A DNA stretch of 64,000 nt from Halegenticoccus tardaugens (GCF_004116405.1 NZ_SDIC01000008.1:62001-126000), one strand, 5' to 3'; counted from the first letter of the stretch, positions 45,090 through 53,540 are shown. Program-made: numbers and translations. The notes: a model not told the origin generated them from the letters alone.

Positions 45090-48000
45090 GTACGGACGAA
45101 CCACTTCCGCAAGTACCGGCGATCGACGATCAGCGCGAACGGACGCCAGTGACGGCGACGTTCAAGACGGGTACTGCAGACGATCCGCCTGCCGGAACGG
45201 CCGGCGACGGGCCGACGACGCTCTCGATCAACGGGCAATCGGTGACCGTGCCGCCCGGATCAACCGTCATTGACGCGATGCAGGCTGTCGACGCTGAGAA
45301 TGTGACCGTCGGCTCGTGTGCCGATAGCCTCATGGCCGACGCCGACGTGCCCGCGCTGTGTTACTACGACCGGGACGGGTCAGCGAGCGATGAGATAGGG
45401 CCGCGAAGCGAGTGTCGGACCTGCATGGTCGAGACAGAGAAACATGGCCTCGTGCCTGCCTGTTCGTTCCCAGCCGAAGATGGGTTGACTGTCCGGACCG
45501 ATACCCCTGACGCCAAGGAGAGTCGGAGCGTTAACCTCGACCTCGTCCTGTCGAACCACAATCTCCGCTGTACGACCTGCAACGGGAACGGCCGATGCGA
45601 ACTTCAGGACGCCGCGATCAGCGAAGGCGTCGATCACCCGCGTTACGGCGTCTTCGCGGACCGGGACGAGTACGAACCGCTCGACGACACCTCGTCATTC
45701 ATCCAGATCGACCGCAACAAGTGCATCCTTTGCAACCGATGCGTCGAAGGCTGCAACGACGTGCAAGTCGAGGGCGTGCTCCGCATCGAAGGCCACGGCG
45801 ACGACACCCGGATCGGGTTCCAGTCGGACGCCGAAACGATGGCCGAGTCCGAGTGCGTCTCCTGCGGTCACTGCGCGACGGTCTGTCCGACTGGTGCACT
45901 CACTGAGAAAGGGATCGGCGGCGCCGCGACACTGCCGCTCCCTGGGTTCACTCAACGCAACTCCATCGGGAACGTCATCGATACCGACGACGTCGAGACG
46001 CTCGACGACACGACCGCCCCCAATCGGTCACCCTCACCGGGTGGGGCGGAGACCGCCGGGGCGGCCGGAGCGTCCGACGGCAATGCAACTGGGCTCACTC
46101 ACTTTATGAAGGGGGCCAGAAAGCGAGCGACGGAGCTGGCCGGCGAGTACGGCCGTAAAGCGATGATGGTCGGCGAACACACCACTGAGAGCATTGCGAT
46201 GACCACGATACCAGAAGGTCGACTCTTCGATATCGCCGACTTCGTCAGCGACGTTCGCCTCGATCGTATCGAAGCCGAAGAGACGACGTGCGGCTTCTGT
46301 GCGGTCGGCTGTCGATTCGAGATGTGGGGGAAAGACGGCGAGACGATCGGTGTCGAACCAGTCGACGATCCGTCCGCAGCACCCGCCAATAACTTCTCGA
46401 CCTGCGTGAAAGGGAAGTTCGGCCACGAGTTCGCCAACAGCGACCGACGACTCACGGAGCCGCTCGTCCGCAACGACGCCGGCGAGTTCGAACCAGTCTC
46501 CTGGGACGCCGCTCTTGAGTACGTCGTGGAGAACCTCCGCGAGATCCAGGACGAACACGGCGTCGACGCCGTCAGCTGTCTCGCGTCGTCGAAGGGGACG
46601 AACGAGGAGGCCTACCTCGTCCAGAAGTTCGCCCGGCAGGTTTTGAGAACGAAGAATATCGACAACTGCGCCCGTCTCTGTCACTCTTCGACGGTTGCAG
46701 CTCTTCAGCAGACTCTGGGCTACGGCGCAATGACCAACCGTATCAATGAGGACGTCGGCGAGGCCAATGCCTACCTCATCACCGGGTCGAATACGACCGA
46801 GTCCCATCCAGTACTGGCGACGCGGATCAAGCAGAACGTCCGCGACGGTGCTGATCTGGTGGTGTTCGATCCGAGAAAGGTCGGCATCGCCAAACACGCC
46901 GATCAGTACACCCGGACCAAACCTGGGTACGACGTGGTCTGGATCAACGGGCTGATCCGGTATGTCATCGAACACGACCTCCACGACGAGGACTTCATCA
47001 AACGCAATACGACGGGCTTCGATGACCTCCGCGAGAAGGTCCAGCCATACAAACCGGAGAAGGTCGAGGAGGTTGCCGGCGTTCCGGCCAAAGAACTCGA
47101 GGCGGCCGCTGAGACACTCGCCAATGCCGATACCGTGATCTTCGGGTGGGCAATGGGCATGACTCAGTCGAGTCATGGTACACAGAACGTTCTCGCGCTC
47201 GCGAACCTTGCGCTTACGCTTGGACAACTCGGAAAACCGGGGGCTGGCCTCTCGCCGTTCCGTGGCCAGAACAACGTACAGGGCGGTGGCGGCGATATGG
47301 GGACGCTCCCTGGGAGCCTGCCTGGTTATCAGGACCCGTCCGACGATGAGGTCGGAGAAAAGTTCGCGGACGTCTGGGGAGACCGCCCACCGGCCGAACC
47401 CGGCCTCACGGTCCCTGAGATGTTTGCCGAAGCTCACGAGGGGAACCTACGTGGGATGTACATCGTCGGCGAAAACCCCGCCCTCTCCGAACCGGACATC
47501 GAGCACGCCGGAGAGGCTCTCGAGGCGCTTGACTTCCTCGTCGTCCAAGACATCTTCATGACCGAGACAGCTGAACACGCCAACGTGATCCTCCCCGCGG
47601 CGACATCCCCAGAGAAACACGGCACGTTCACGAACACGGAGCGCCGTATCCAGCGCGTCCGGCCGACGGCTGAGCCGCCTGGAAATGCACGCCAGGACTG
47701 GGCGATCACCCAGGGGCTGGCGAACTGTATGGGATATAACTGGGACTACGACCACCCTCGGGAGATCATGGATGAGATCAGCAATCTCGCCCCGATCTAC
47801 GGCGGCGTCAGCTACGACCGACTTGAAGAGGGATCCCAGCACGGCCTCCAGTGGCCGGTCCCGGACAAGGACCACCCTGGAACGCCGTATCTATACGATT
47901 ACGAGGACGGGGATTTCAACTTTGACGACGGACTTGCCCGCTTCGTACCGGCAGATAGCGGCCAACCCGGCGAAATCCCCGACGAGGGGTATCCCCTGAC

Positions 48001-48412
48001 ACTCACCTCTGGGCGCGTCCTCTATCACTGGCATACTGGACAGCTTACCCGCCGTGTCGAGGGGTTGATGAGCCACGTCGGCGAGAGCTTCGTCGAGATC
48101 CACTCCAACCTAGCCGCGCGACTAGACGTCGACGACGGAGACTACGTTCGTGTGGAGTCCCGGCGCGGCGAAATCGTGGTCAAAGCAAAGGTGACCGACC
48201 GCGTCAACGCAGGAACAGTGTTCATCCCGATGCACTTCGCCGCCGGTGCGGTCAACAAACTCACGCAGGAAACGTTTGATCCGACGTCGGGAATCCCCGA
48301 GTACAAGGTCTCGAGCGTTCGTATCGAACCGCTCGTCCCGGAGATTGACGCGAACGTGCTTCGAACGCCCGATATCGGGGTGGGAAGTGGCGGGGCGGCC
48401 GACGACGACTGA
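45086..48412 (+). CDS. fdhA: Formate dehydrogenase alpha-like subunit (NuoG N-terminus plus molybdopterin domain)
   Basis: The 1108-residue protein has, in order, an N-terminal [2Fe-2S] domain (about 45-135: GSCADS, LCYYDRDG, ECRTCMVE, ACSF), a Cys-rich NHNLRCTTCNGNGRC site, two ferredoxin clusters (CILCNRCVEGC, CVSCGHCATVC), the Mo-bis-MGD domain with its [4Fe-4S] (CGFCAVGC, about 405) and a C-terminal molybdopterin-binding domain. The Mo-ligand position reads NCARLCHSSTVAAL, that is Cys rather than Sec, as in FDH-type enzymes. It probably oxidises formate in the cytoplasm, giving electrons to the NuoF-like partner. Confidence 0.88.
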   Translation: MSTDEPLPQVPAIDDQRERTPVTATFKTGTADDPPAGTAGDGPTTLSINGQSVTVPPGSTVIDAMQAVDAENVTVGSCADSLMADADVPALCYYDRDGSASDEIGPRSECRTCMVETEKHGLVPACSFPAEDGLTVRTDTPDAKESRSVNLDLVLSNHNLRCTTCNGNGRCELQDAAISEGVDHPRYGVFADRDEYEPLDDTSSFIQIDRNKCILCNRCVEGCNDVQVEGVLRIEGHGDDTRIGFQSDAETMAESECVSCGHCATVCPTGALTEKGIGGAATLPLPGFTQRNSIGNVIDTDDVETLDDTTAPNRSPSPGGAETAGAAGASDGNATGLTHFMKGARKRATELAGEYGRKAMMVGEHTTESIAMTTIPEGRLFDIADFVSDVRLDRIEAEETTCGFCAVGCRFEMWGKDGETIGVEPVDDPSAAPANNFSTCVKGKFGHEFANSDRRLTEPLVRNDAGEFEPVSWDAALEYVVENLREIQDEHGVDAVSCLASSKGTNEEAYLVQKFARQVLRTKNIDNCARLCHSSTVAALQQTLGYGAMTNRINEDVGEANAYLITGSNTTESHPVLATRIKQNVRDGADLVVFDPRKVGIAKHADQYTRTKPGYDVVWINGLIRYVIEHDLHDEDFIKRNTTGFDDLREKVQPYKPEKVEEVAGVPAKELEAAAETLANADTVIFGWAMGMTQSSHGTQNVLALANLALTLGQLGKPGAGLSPFRGQNNVQGGGGDMGTLPGSLPGYQDPSDDEVGEKFADVWGDRPPAEPGLTVPEMFAEAHEGNLRGMYIVGENPALSEPDIEHAGEALEALDFLVVQDIFMTETAEHANVILPAATSPEKHGTFTNTERRIQRVRPTAEPPGNARQDWAITQGLANCMGYNWDYDHPREIMDEISNLAPIYGGVSYDRLEEGSQHGLQWPVPDKDHPGTPYLYDYEDGDFNFDDGLARFVPADSGQPGEIPDEGYPLTLTSGRVLYHWHTGQLTRRVEGLMSHVGESFVEIHSNLAARLDVDDGDYVRVESRRGEIVVKAKVTDRVNAGTVFIPMHFAAGAVNKLTQETFDPTSGIPEYKVSSVRIEPLVPEIDANVLRTPDIGVGSGGAADDD

Positions 48413-48580
48413 GCCTGTGATTGTCCCGCCGAAATCGACGAGTCGAAGTGACTTCATACTGACCGACGGATATGAGTCTCGTCGAAATGCTGGAGACGAA
48501 CAGGGGTGTCATCTGTGTCCTAGGTGCTGGCGGGAAGAAAACGACGTAGTATACGCTCGCTTACCGGATCGAGTGATCGA
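48413..48580. other. Short spacer
   Basis: 168 bases between fdhA and the truncated PadR gene; may contain the eroded 3' part of the PadR gene on the minus strand (SITRSGKRAYTTS after the stop). No terminator is evident. Confidence 0.3.
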
Positions 48581-48760
48581 TCATTCCCTTTCAACGTAGT
48601 CTTGCTGGACGAGCGTATCTAAGTTCGGGTACAACCGCCCGTGGTTGATCTCGTCTTCGTACACGTGTTCACTCTCCTCTTTGACGTCTTGGCCTGATGG
48701 TTGCTTGAAGCGGGTGCTCACGACCAGGAGGTCACGTTGGAAGCCGCTGAACTCAGCCAT
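48581..48760 (-). CDS. Truncated PadR-family regulator
   Basis: 59 residues from MAEFSGFQRDLLVVSTRFKQ; an ATG sixteen codons upstream lies in the promoter copy and is not used by homologues. It contains the winged-helix core with EINHGRLYPNLDTLVQQDYV but ends at a stop after VERE, short of the beta-wing and last helix (usual length about 90-110). It could still bind DNA or be a pseudogene. The segment around and upstream of the start is duplicated at 8214-8442. Confidence 0.65.
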   Translation of the reverse strand: MAEFSGFQRDLLVVSTRFKQPSGQDVKEESEHVYEDEINHGRLYPNLDTLVQQDYVERE

Positions 48761-48942
48761 ATGACTAAGAAATAGACTGATCGCACTATAGTTAATAATA
48801 TATAACACCGTGTAGCGTGCCCATACTATCTAGAAACAATTTTACTTGGAGCGTCATTGGGACAGATACGGTGTGAATCGTCCTGGAGCAAGAATGAAGA
48901 TTCCAATACTATATCAGATCACTCCGATTACAGACGACGTCG
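48708..48942. repeat. Diverged duplicate of the PadR promoter region at 8214-8442
   Basis: Second copy of the PadR 5' gene and promoter module described at 8214. Here the gene start is open for 59 codons. Downstream of the copied block the sequence continues directly to an IS200/IS605-type hairpin end at 48976-49023. Confidence 0.6.
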
Positions 48943-48975
48943 TGAATCGTGAGAGCAACCGTGAACCGCCGTCAA

Positions 48976-49023
48976 CTCACATGATTGCAGGGCGAGGAAG
49001 CCCACGACTCTAGTCGTGGGTAG
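48976..49023 (+). repeat. IS200/IS605-type hairpin end, copy 1
   Basis: A 48-bp block beginning CTCACATGATTGCAGGG and ending GTCGTGGGTAG, with a 9-bp perfect stem CCCACGACT/AGTCGTGGG (49001-49020). The reverse complement of 62249-62296 is identical except for one loop base. Such palindromes mark the ends of IS200/IS605-type elements recognised by the Y1 transposase TnpA. No TnpA gene is nearby. Confidence 0.75.
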
Positions 49024-49378
49024 CTTACTTAGTACCTTCCACGCTGGCTCGCCGATGGGGATCAGTTGTTTGTTGTGATTGCTTAACAACGTGAGTCGAC
49101 ACTCAGTTCAACGTGTGTAGCAAGCCCAGCCGACCGTACATACCAACGAAGGTCAATTGTGCCGAACATGGCAGTTAGAAAGTTGATGAGACGATGAGTG
49201 ACTGCCATCACGTATGGTGATACACTTGAATATCTATATATTTGAAATATTAATCCATATGTAAATAATCGCTCTGTTGGATAATGTGTCGTCCAATTAC
49301 TTGAGTAAAGATTCACTGCTCTGTTTGAGAGTCGACGTTCCCAGAAGCTCGCGAAGAGGCGCCCGTCTATTGATGCTA
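49024..49378. other. AT-rich spacer, no gene recognised
   Basis: About 350 bases, low in GC. The minus ORF 49083-49382 (99 codons) has no recognised domain and basic composition. It may be IS debris next to the hairpin. The end of the nicO gene lies at 49379. Confidence 0.4.
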
Positions 49379-50251
49379 TCATAACACCCCCGTAATGAAG
49401 CCGAGTCCCATGATAATGAGGACGGCTGCGGAGAAGGCGGGGAGGTACGGTGTGTACTGTTCAACCTTCTCCTCGGAGTGTTGGTAGCCCGCGATCAAGA
49501 GCATCGTCAATCCAACGATACCGACTATGACAGTGATCGCATAGGCGCTCATTAGTTCGAGACAGTAGTTCGACCCTGCACACAGGGCGATAATCTCGAA
49601 CTCTTCCTCGTGGGCGAATCCAAGAACGAATGCAAACCACGCGATACCGAGGAGTCCACGGTCAGCTGCCTCGTCCAGGTCGCCGTGTGAATGCGAGTGT
49701 CCACCGACGAACGGAATGAATCCTTTTACACGAGACAGCAGTCCACCCTCATCGTGGTCGTGCGAATGGCTGTGGCCATGTGAGTGATCGTGGTTATGCG
49801 AGTGATCATGGTGGCCGTGGTCATGCCCGTGTTCGTGTCCATCGTCGTGATGATCGTGGTGGTCGTGACTATGCTCGTCACCGTGGTTCCCGTGTGAATG
49901 CCCGTGGAAATACTCGCGGATGCCGAGTGCGATGAGCAAAACGCCGGCGACGAGACTTACTGGGCCGCCAATGAAAATCGTTGCCGAGAACAGATCGAGT
50001 GGGATCGGCTCGTTGACTTGTGTGAGATTGAAATACTCCTTCGCGTAGAAGAACACCGCCACCATCGCGATACTACTAATGAGGTGACCGATGCCGAGGA
50101 TAAAACTCGCCGCGAACCCGTGGACCCATTTGTTCGTCTGATCAAGCGCATACGACGCGGCAACGGGCCAGCCGTGTCCCGGCTCAATACCGTGAACCAC
50201 ACCGAGGAGGATGGCTCCGATAAGAAGACCGAGTGCTTCACCGTGTAACAT
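49379..50251 (-). CDS. NicO/HupE-type nickel-cobalt transporter with His-rich loop
   Basis: The 290-residue membrane protein has about six hydrophobic helices. The first carries GVVHGIEPGHGWPVAASY, a metal-binding His motif. A cytoplasmic or extracytoplasmic loop of about 65 residues (about 115-180) is very rich in His, Asp, Gly and Ser, with the further GGHSHSHGD, and would bind divalent metal. It is divergent from nikR, so nickel-dependent control is probable. Ni/Co efflux or uptake cannot be told from sequence. Confidence 0.85.
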   Translation of the reverse strand: MLHGEALGLLIGAILLGVVHGIEPGHGWPVAASYALDQTNKWVHGFAASFILGIGHLISSIAMVAVFFYAKEYFNLTQVNEPIPLDLFSATIFIGGPVSLVAGVLLIALGIREYFHGHSHGNHGDEHSHDHHDHHDDGHEHGHDHGHHDHSHNHDHSHGHSHSHDHDEGGLLSRVKGFIPFVGGHSHSHGDLDEAADRGLLGIAWFAFVLGFAHEEEFEIIALCAGSNYCLELMSAYAITVIVGIVGLTMLLIAGYQHSEEKVEQYTPYLPAFSAAVLIIMGLGFITGVL

Positions 50252-50297
50252 CTATGTCAGAGAATCCGTCAACGACGCGGATAACGGTTGTTAATAC

Positions 50298-50313
50298 CGA
50301 AATGGGGATTTCG
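50298..50313. promoter_or_regulatory. CGAAAT-ATTTCG inverted repeat between nicO and nikR
   Basis: In the 109-bp divergent spacer, CGAAAT (50298-50303) and ATTTCG (50308-50313) form a perfect 6-bp inverted repeat around GGGG. It is well placed as an operator for NikR acting on both genes. It is not like the classical E. coli NikR site, so it is only a candidate. Confidence 0.35.
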
Positions 50314-50360
50314 TCATACGGGGCGGGGAACTCTTGTGGAGCGACAACGAGCCAGTAGAT

Positions 50361-50756
50361 ATGCGAACGAGTTTCAATATCCCCGACGAGGTCGTCGCCG
50401 AGTTCGACCAAGTCTGGCAGGACGAAGGTCTAGAAAATCGCTCCCGAGCCGTTCGAGAGGCAATGCTGGAGTACATCGAATCACACTCTCGCCTCGAGGA
50501 CACATCCGGGGAGATCGTGGCCCTCATCGGCTTCGATTATCGGCACCACGACGTGATACAGGAACTCCATGCCGTTCAGCACAACTACCAGGACGTCATT
50601 CTCAACACGAGTCATACCCATCAAGGCGAGTGGTGTCTCGAATCACTCTTCTGTCGCGGGGCCGCCGAGCGGGCTCGTGACCTTACATATCGGCTTCGCG
50701 ATTTCGACGACGTTCGCCGCGTGAAGGTGATGGTTATCCGTGATGAGGACGCGTAG
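50361..50756 (+). CDS. nikR: Nickel-responsive regulator NikR
   Basis: The 131-residue protein has an N-terminal RHH (RTSFNIPDEVVAEFDQVWQD, AVREAMLEY) followed by the ACT-like nickel domain. The high-affinity Ni ligands appear as His in HAVQHNY, HTH in NTSHTHQGEW and Cys in WCLESLF. The start MRTSFN is chosen over an ATG nine codons upstream, matching the family. It is divergent from the NicO transporter and presumably represses or activates it according to Ni(II). Confidence 0.92.
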   Translation: MRTSFNIPDEVVAEFDQVWQDEGLENRSRAVREAMLEYIESHSRLEDTSGEIVALIGFDYRHHDVIQELHAVQHNYQDVILNTSHTHQGEWCLESLFCRGAAERARDLTYRLRDFDDVRRVKVMVIRDEDA

Positions 50757-51043
50757 CAGCCGTCAATCACGACCTCAGCTTTGCACGTTGGCTATTTCAC
50801 ACATATGTGGCCGGAACGGGCAGTAGAAGCGGCCTTTGAACCGGTCTTCGGAAGGCCAGGTGGACGGTGACTCCTCGACTGGAGTCACGAGCTACGCCGA
50901 AGTCCGGTCACATCGTCCCAATGAAGACCGGCTCACTCTCCCGCTGCGTGCAAGGATCTGCCAGGAGACCGATTCTCGGGTCCGTTTTTGAGGTTAATAT
51001 GTTATTTTATCAATGTTAAAATCTGAGTCACGACTTGACCTCC
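50757..51043. other. Spacer, no gene recognised
   Basis: About 290 bases after nikR leading into an IS200/IS605-type end at 51046. Imperfect inverted repeats around 50865-50940 (TCCTCGACTGGAGTCACGAG) are visible. No gene was seen. Confidence 0.35.
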
Positions 51044-51225
51044 TCCCACGACTACAGTCGTGGGATTCCCCGAAGGGGAGTTCACGGTTGCACGTTTCCT
51101 CGGGGGCGAAGTGCGCTTTCGCGTCCCCCCTCGACGGTTGCCGTCCAATTATTCCCAAGGACGTGCTTTGCAGTGCGTGTAGCCGTGCCAAAGCGGCCTT
51201 CCCACCGACATGTAGCCGGCGTTTC
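51044..51225 (-). mobile_element. Right-end remnant of an IS200/IS605-type (IS1341-like) element
   Basis: Stem CCCACGACT/AGTCGTGGG at 51046-51065 with loop AC is the same palindrome as at 49001 and 62252. On the minus strand the sequence upstream (CCCCTTCGGGGAATCCCACGAC) and the ORF 51082-51279 resemble the C-terminal/right-end region of TnpB elements, with no intact TnpB. It adjoins the small membrane protein gene. Confidence 0.6.
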
Positions 51226-51505
51226 ACCCGCGTTCGAGATAGAGCGAGTACATGACGATTGCCAAGCCAACCGCCACAAGCACGCTATTGATCAGGATCC
51301 CCATCTCCAGCGACACGGAGAGGACTTGATGGGCGATCCCAGCGAGTAGCGCCCCTAAAGTGACGGTTCCAAATCCAATACCGAGGGCCCGCATCGAAGG
51401 GGATCCAGTCCGGCGATACGCTTTAAATGCGATATACGTGATACCACTTCCCAAAAGTAAAATTACTGTCTTGACGACAACAATCGCCGTCCCTATCCAG
51501 ATCAC
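51224..51505 (-). CDS. Small membrane protein, DUF7521-like
   Basis: A 93-residue protein with three hydrophobic helices (IVVVKTVILLLGSGITYIAF, GFGTVTLGALLAGIAHQVL, LINSVLVAVGLAIVMYSLYL). In haloarchaea similar proteins occur next to ArsR-like HTH genes. It overlaps the upstream regulator gene by 4 bp, so the two are coupled. Function unknown; a membrane partner or target of the regulator is possible. Confidence 0.78.
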   Translation of the reverse strand: MIWIGTAIVVVKTVILLLGSGITYIAFKAYRRTGSPSMRALGIGFGTVTLGALLAGIAHQVLSVSLEMGILINSVLVAVGLAIVMYSLYLERG

Positions 51506-51879
51506 AGCTCGTCACCCATCTTGGACCAGATGTCTTCGAGCCGTTCATCAGCCTTCCGAGACGGCCGTTCGACCGTGACCGAGAAATTATCGTCCTCATC
51601 CATCGAAATCGTCACGTCGTCGAAATCCCGCTCATACCGGGTGGTTCGCCCGCCACTTGGATTGATCGTCACTTGCTCATGGACGAGGGCGGCGTCGCTG
51701 AGGAGGTCGAGTTTCCTATACAACGTCGATCTGGGGATGTCACAGGTATCGATGAGTTCGGTTGCGGTCATGGGTTCAGCTGTTTCACGGAGAATGGCCC
51801 GACAGTTAGCGTCGTCCAGCGCATCAAGGACAGCCTGCAACGATGGCGAGTCCTCAGATGACGCTGAATCGCGCACCAT
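51502..51879 (-). CDS. ArsR-type winged-helix regulator
   Basis: The 125-residue protein has a winged helix at about 15-80 (ALDDANCRAILRETAEPMTA, ELIDTCDIPRSTLYRKLDLL) and a C-terminal strand/helix (YERDFDDVTISMDEDDNFSV). It is co-encoded with the small membrane protein through an ATGA overlap. The pair is common in haloarchaea and is located downstream of a TFB-led pair. Ligand unknown. Confidence 0.85.
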   Translation of the reverse strand: MVRDSASSEDSPSLQAVLDALDDANCRAILRETAEPMTATELIDTCDIPRSTLYRKLDLLSDAALVHEQVTINPSGGRTTRYERDFDDVTISMDEDDNFSVTVERPSRKADERLEDIWSKMGDEL

Positions 51880-51968
51880 TGTCTGAATTTGGCTCGTGCT
51901 CGGGAAATGCTATCCGGTTACGACTCACCCGTTGGGGGGATGGAGCCAGCTTGTGAACGCTATCTCGC

Positions 51969-52268
51969 TCAGGATTCGGCGGTGGAGCTATCCCCGACCC
52001 GTTGTTTTCCATCCTCAGTAACGTCATAGACCCCGCGACCAACTGGCTGAATCTGGCCGTCCTCATGGAGGCGCGCACACGTTTGGTCGACCGTGATGGG
52101 GTGGCGATCGGCAGCACTGGCGATGTCCATAACATGGAGTGGCGAATTCCCTGCAAGTATAATGAGGATTTCCCGATCGGTTTCGCGACTATGTTCACTC
52201 GTCACATCCCTCGCTCGGCCAGCGGCTGTTGACTCATCGTGGGTTGATTCTACTGATTCATCCATCAC
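51969..52268 (-). CDS. Small winged-helix protein
   Basis: 99 residues with an acidic N-terminal tail and a winged helix (EILIILAGNSPLHVMDIASA, HPITVDQTCARLHEDGQIQP, GRGVYDVTEDGKQRV) like PhiH1-repressor-type or MarR-like haloarchaeal regulators. The start overlaps the TFB stop by 4 bp, so it is translated after TFB. It may act with TFB on specific promoters; inferred. Confidence 0.75.
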   Translation of the reverse strand: MMDESVESTHDESTAAGRARDVTSEHSRETDREILIILAGNSPLHVMDIASAADRHPITVDQTCARLHEDGQIQPVGRGVYDVTEDGKQRVGDSSTAES

Positions 52269-53239
52269 GCATAGCCTCCGTTTTCAGCATAGACGTCAAG
52301 CAGTTCCTGGTAGCGATTCCGGATCGTTACCATACTCACGTGGGCCGCGTTGCTCACCGTCTCCTGTGTCAGTTGTTCGTTCGTGAGATGTGTCGCCGCG
52401 TAGAGTGCGGCCGCGGCGAGACCTGCAGGATTTTTCCCGCTATGTGCACCCTGTGCCTTCGCCGTACTGAGGAGGTCGCGAGCTTGGCGCGTAGTCTCAT
52501 TGCTCACGTCGAGTGCTGACGCGAACTGGGGGACGTATTCCAGCGGATCCGCTGGTTCGATTGCCAAGCCGAGTTCGCGGGAAAGATACCGATAGGCCCG
52601 CTGAATCCGGATTTTCTCCACGCGACTGACCTCAGCGAATTCGGAGAGCGACCGTGGCGTGCCATGTTGTCTGGCGGCAGCGTACAGTGCAGCTGTTGAC
52701 ATGCCTTCGATGGACCGTCCCGGAAGGAGGTCTTCGTCGACGGCTCGTCGATAGAGTACCCCTGCGGTTTCGCGAACTGGTTCCGGGACATCGAGAGCCG
52801 ATGCCATGCGACTGATTTCGCCGAGTGCCTGTTTGAGATTCCGTTCGTGAGCGTCTTTCGTCCGGAACCGTTCGTCCCACGTCCGAAGGCGCTGTAGTTG
52901 AGCTCGTTTCTGATTGGATACCGCCTGTCCGTACGCGTCTTTATCCTGCCATCCGATCGTCGTACTGAGCCCCTTGTCGTGCATTAGCTGCGTCGTCGGT
53001 GCCCCAACCCGGCTCTTTTCGTCTTTTTCGTCGCTATGAAACGCCCGCCATTCCGGTCCCCGGTCGATGGACACGTCGTCGAGAACCAACCCACACTCCT
53101 CACACGTCGTCTCACCGTGCTCATCGTCACGAATGACCTGGCCATCACATTCCGGACACGACGAGAGCGGCTGAGACTCGCTGTCCGATTGCCGTTCATC
53201 TATGCGGCTGCCTTCGATATCGAGTTGCGTGTTAGTCAT
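52265..53239 (-). CDS. tfb: Transcription initiation factor IIB (TFB)
   Basis: The 324-residue protein has the N-terminal zinc ribbon CPECDGQVIRDDEHGETTCEEC, the B-reader/linker with WRAFHSDEKDEKSRVG, and two cyclin repeats (about 125-220 and 225-320). The recognition helix region ends AAHVSMVTIRNRYQELLDVY. TFB recruits RNA polymerase to TATA-bound TBP; haloarchaea have several paralogues. It is first in a unit with the wHTH at 51969. Its promoter side carries the left end of the IS1341-type element. Confidence 0.93.
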   Translation of the reverse strand: MTNTQLDIEGSRIDERQSDSESQPLSSCPECDGQVIRDDEHGETTCEECGLVLDDVSIDRGPEWRAFHSDEKDEKSRVGAPTTQLMHDKGLSTTIGWQDKDAYGQAVSNQKRAQLQRLRTWDERFRTKDAHERNLKQALGEISRMASALDVPEPVRETAGVLYRRAVDEDLLPGRSIEGMSTAALYAAARQHGTPRSLSEFAEVSRVEKIRIQRAYRYLSRELGLAIEPADPLEYVPQFASALDVSNETTRQARDLLSTAKAQGAHSGKNPAGLAAAALYAATHLTNEQLTQETVSNAAHVSMVTIRNRYQELLDVYAENGGYA

Positions 53240-53387
53240 GCATATTGGGTCTCGGGAATCTTCTTTCGCTCACTCCGGGTGGGTGTCTCTATCAATAGTG
53301 AGGGCCGACACCCGAAGAGTACGCGGCGGAATCCCATACTTTGAGAATCCGCCAATTTGGTTTACCTTAACCGAGACGCTAAGGTTT
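53240..53387. other. TFB promoter spacer
   Basis: About 150 bases upstream of tfb up to the IS left end; probable promoter of tfb (minus strand). No other feature. Confidence 0.35.
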
Positions 53388-53437
53388 CTTCCTCAACGAC
53401 GACCGAAGGGAGCGAGTAGGGAGGGGATACAGCGTTC

Positions 53438-53540
53438 ACAAGAGCGAAGCTCTTGTGTGCGAACGAGACGCTGCGCGTCTCGTCAACGTCACCAGAAGTC
53501 GTAGGCTTCTGGTTGGCAGTCAGAACGCTTCCGCGTTCTG
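53438..53540. repeat. Array of four perfect 8-bp hairpins in the IS left end
   Basis: Four consecutive stems: ACAAGAGC/GCTCTTGT (53438-53456, loop GAA), CGAGACGC/GCGTCTCG (53464-53482, loop TGC), ACCAGAAG/CTTCTGGT (53491-53513, loop 7 nt) and CAGAACGC/GCGTTCTG (53521-53540, loop TTCC). Spacers are 7-8 nt. The array is upstream of the DUF2080 gene and could be structured RNA, transposase-binding DNA or a transcription barrier. Confidence 0.75.

Noticed and set aside
46034..47437. 467-codon minus-strand ORF
   Set aside because: Antisense shadow of fdhA without motifs.
48976..49023. Possible tRNA or terminator stem
   Set aside because: The 9-bp palindrome recurs with identical flanks at 62249, which fits a mobile-element end, and no cloverleaf can be drawn.
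49083..49382. 99-codon minus ORF downstream of the nicO gene
   Set aside because: AT-rich, no recognised domain, partly overlapping the nicO stop; treated as spacer.
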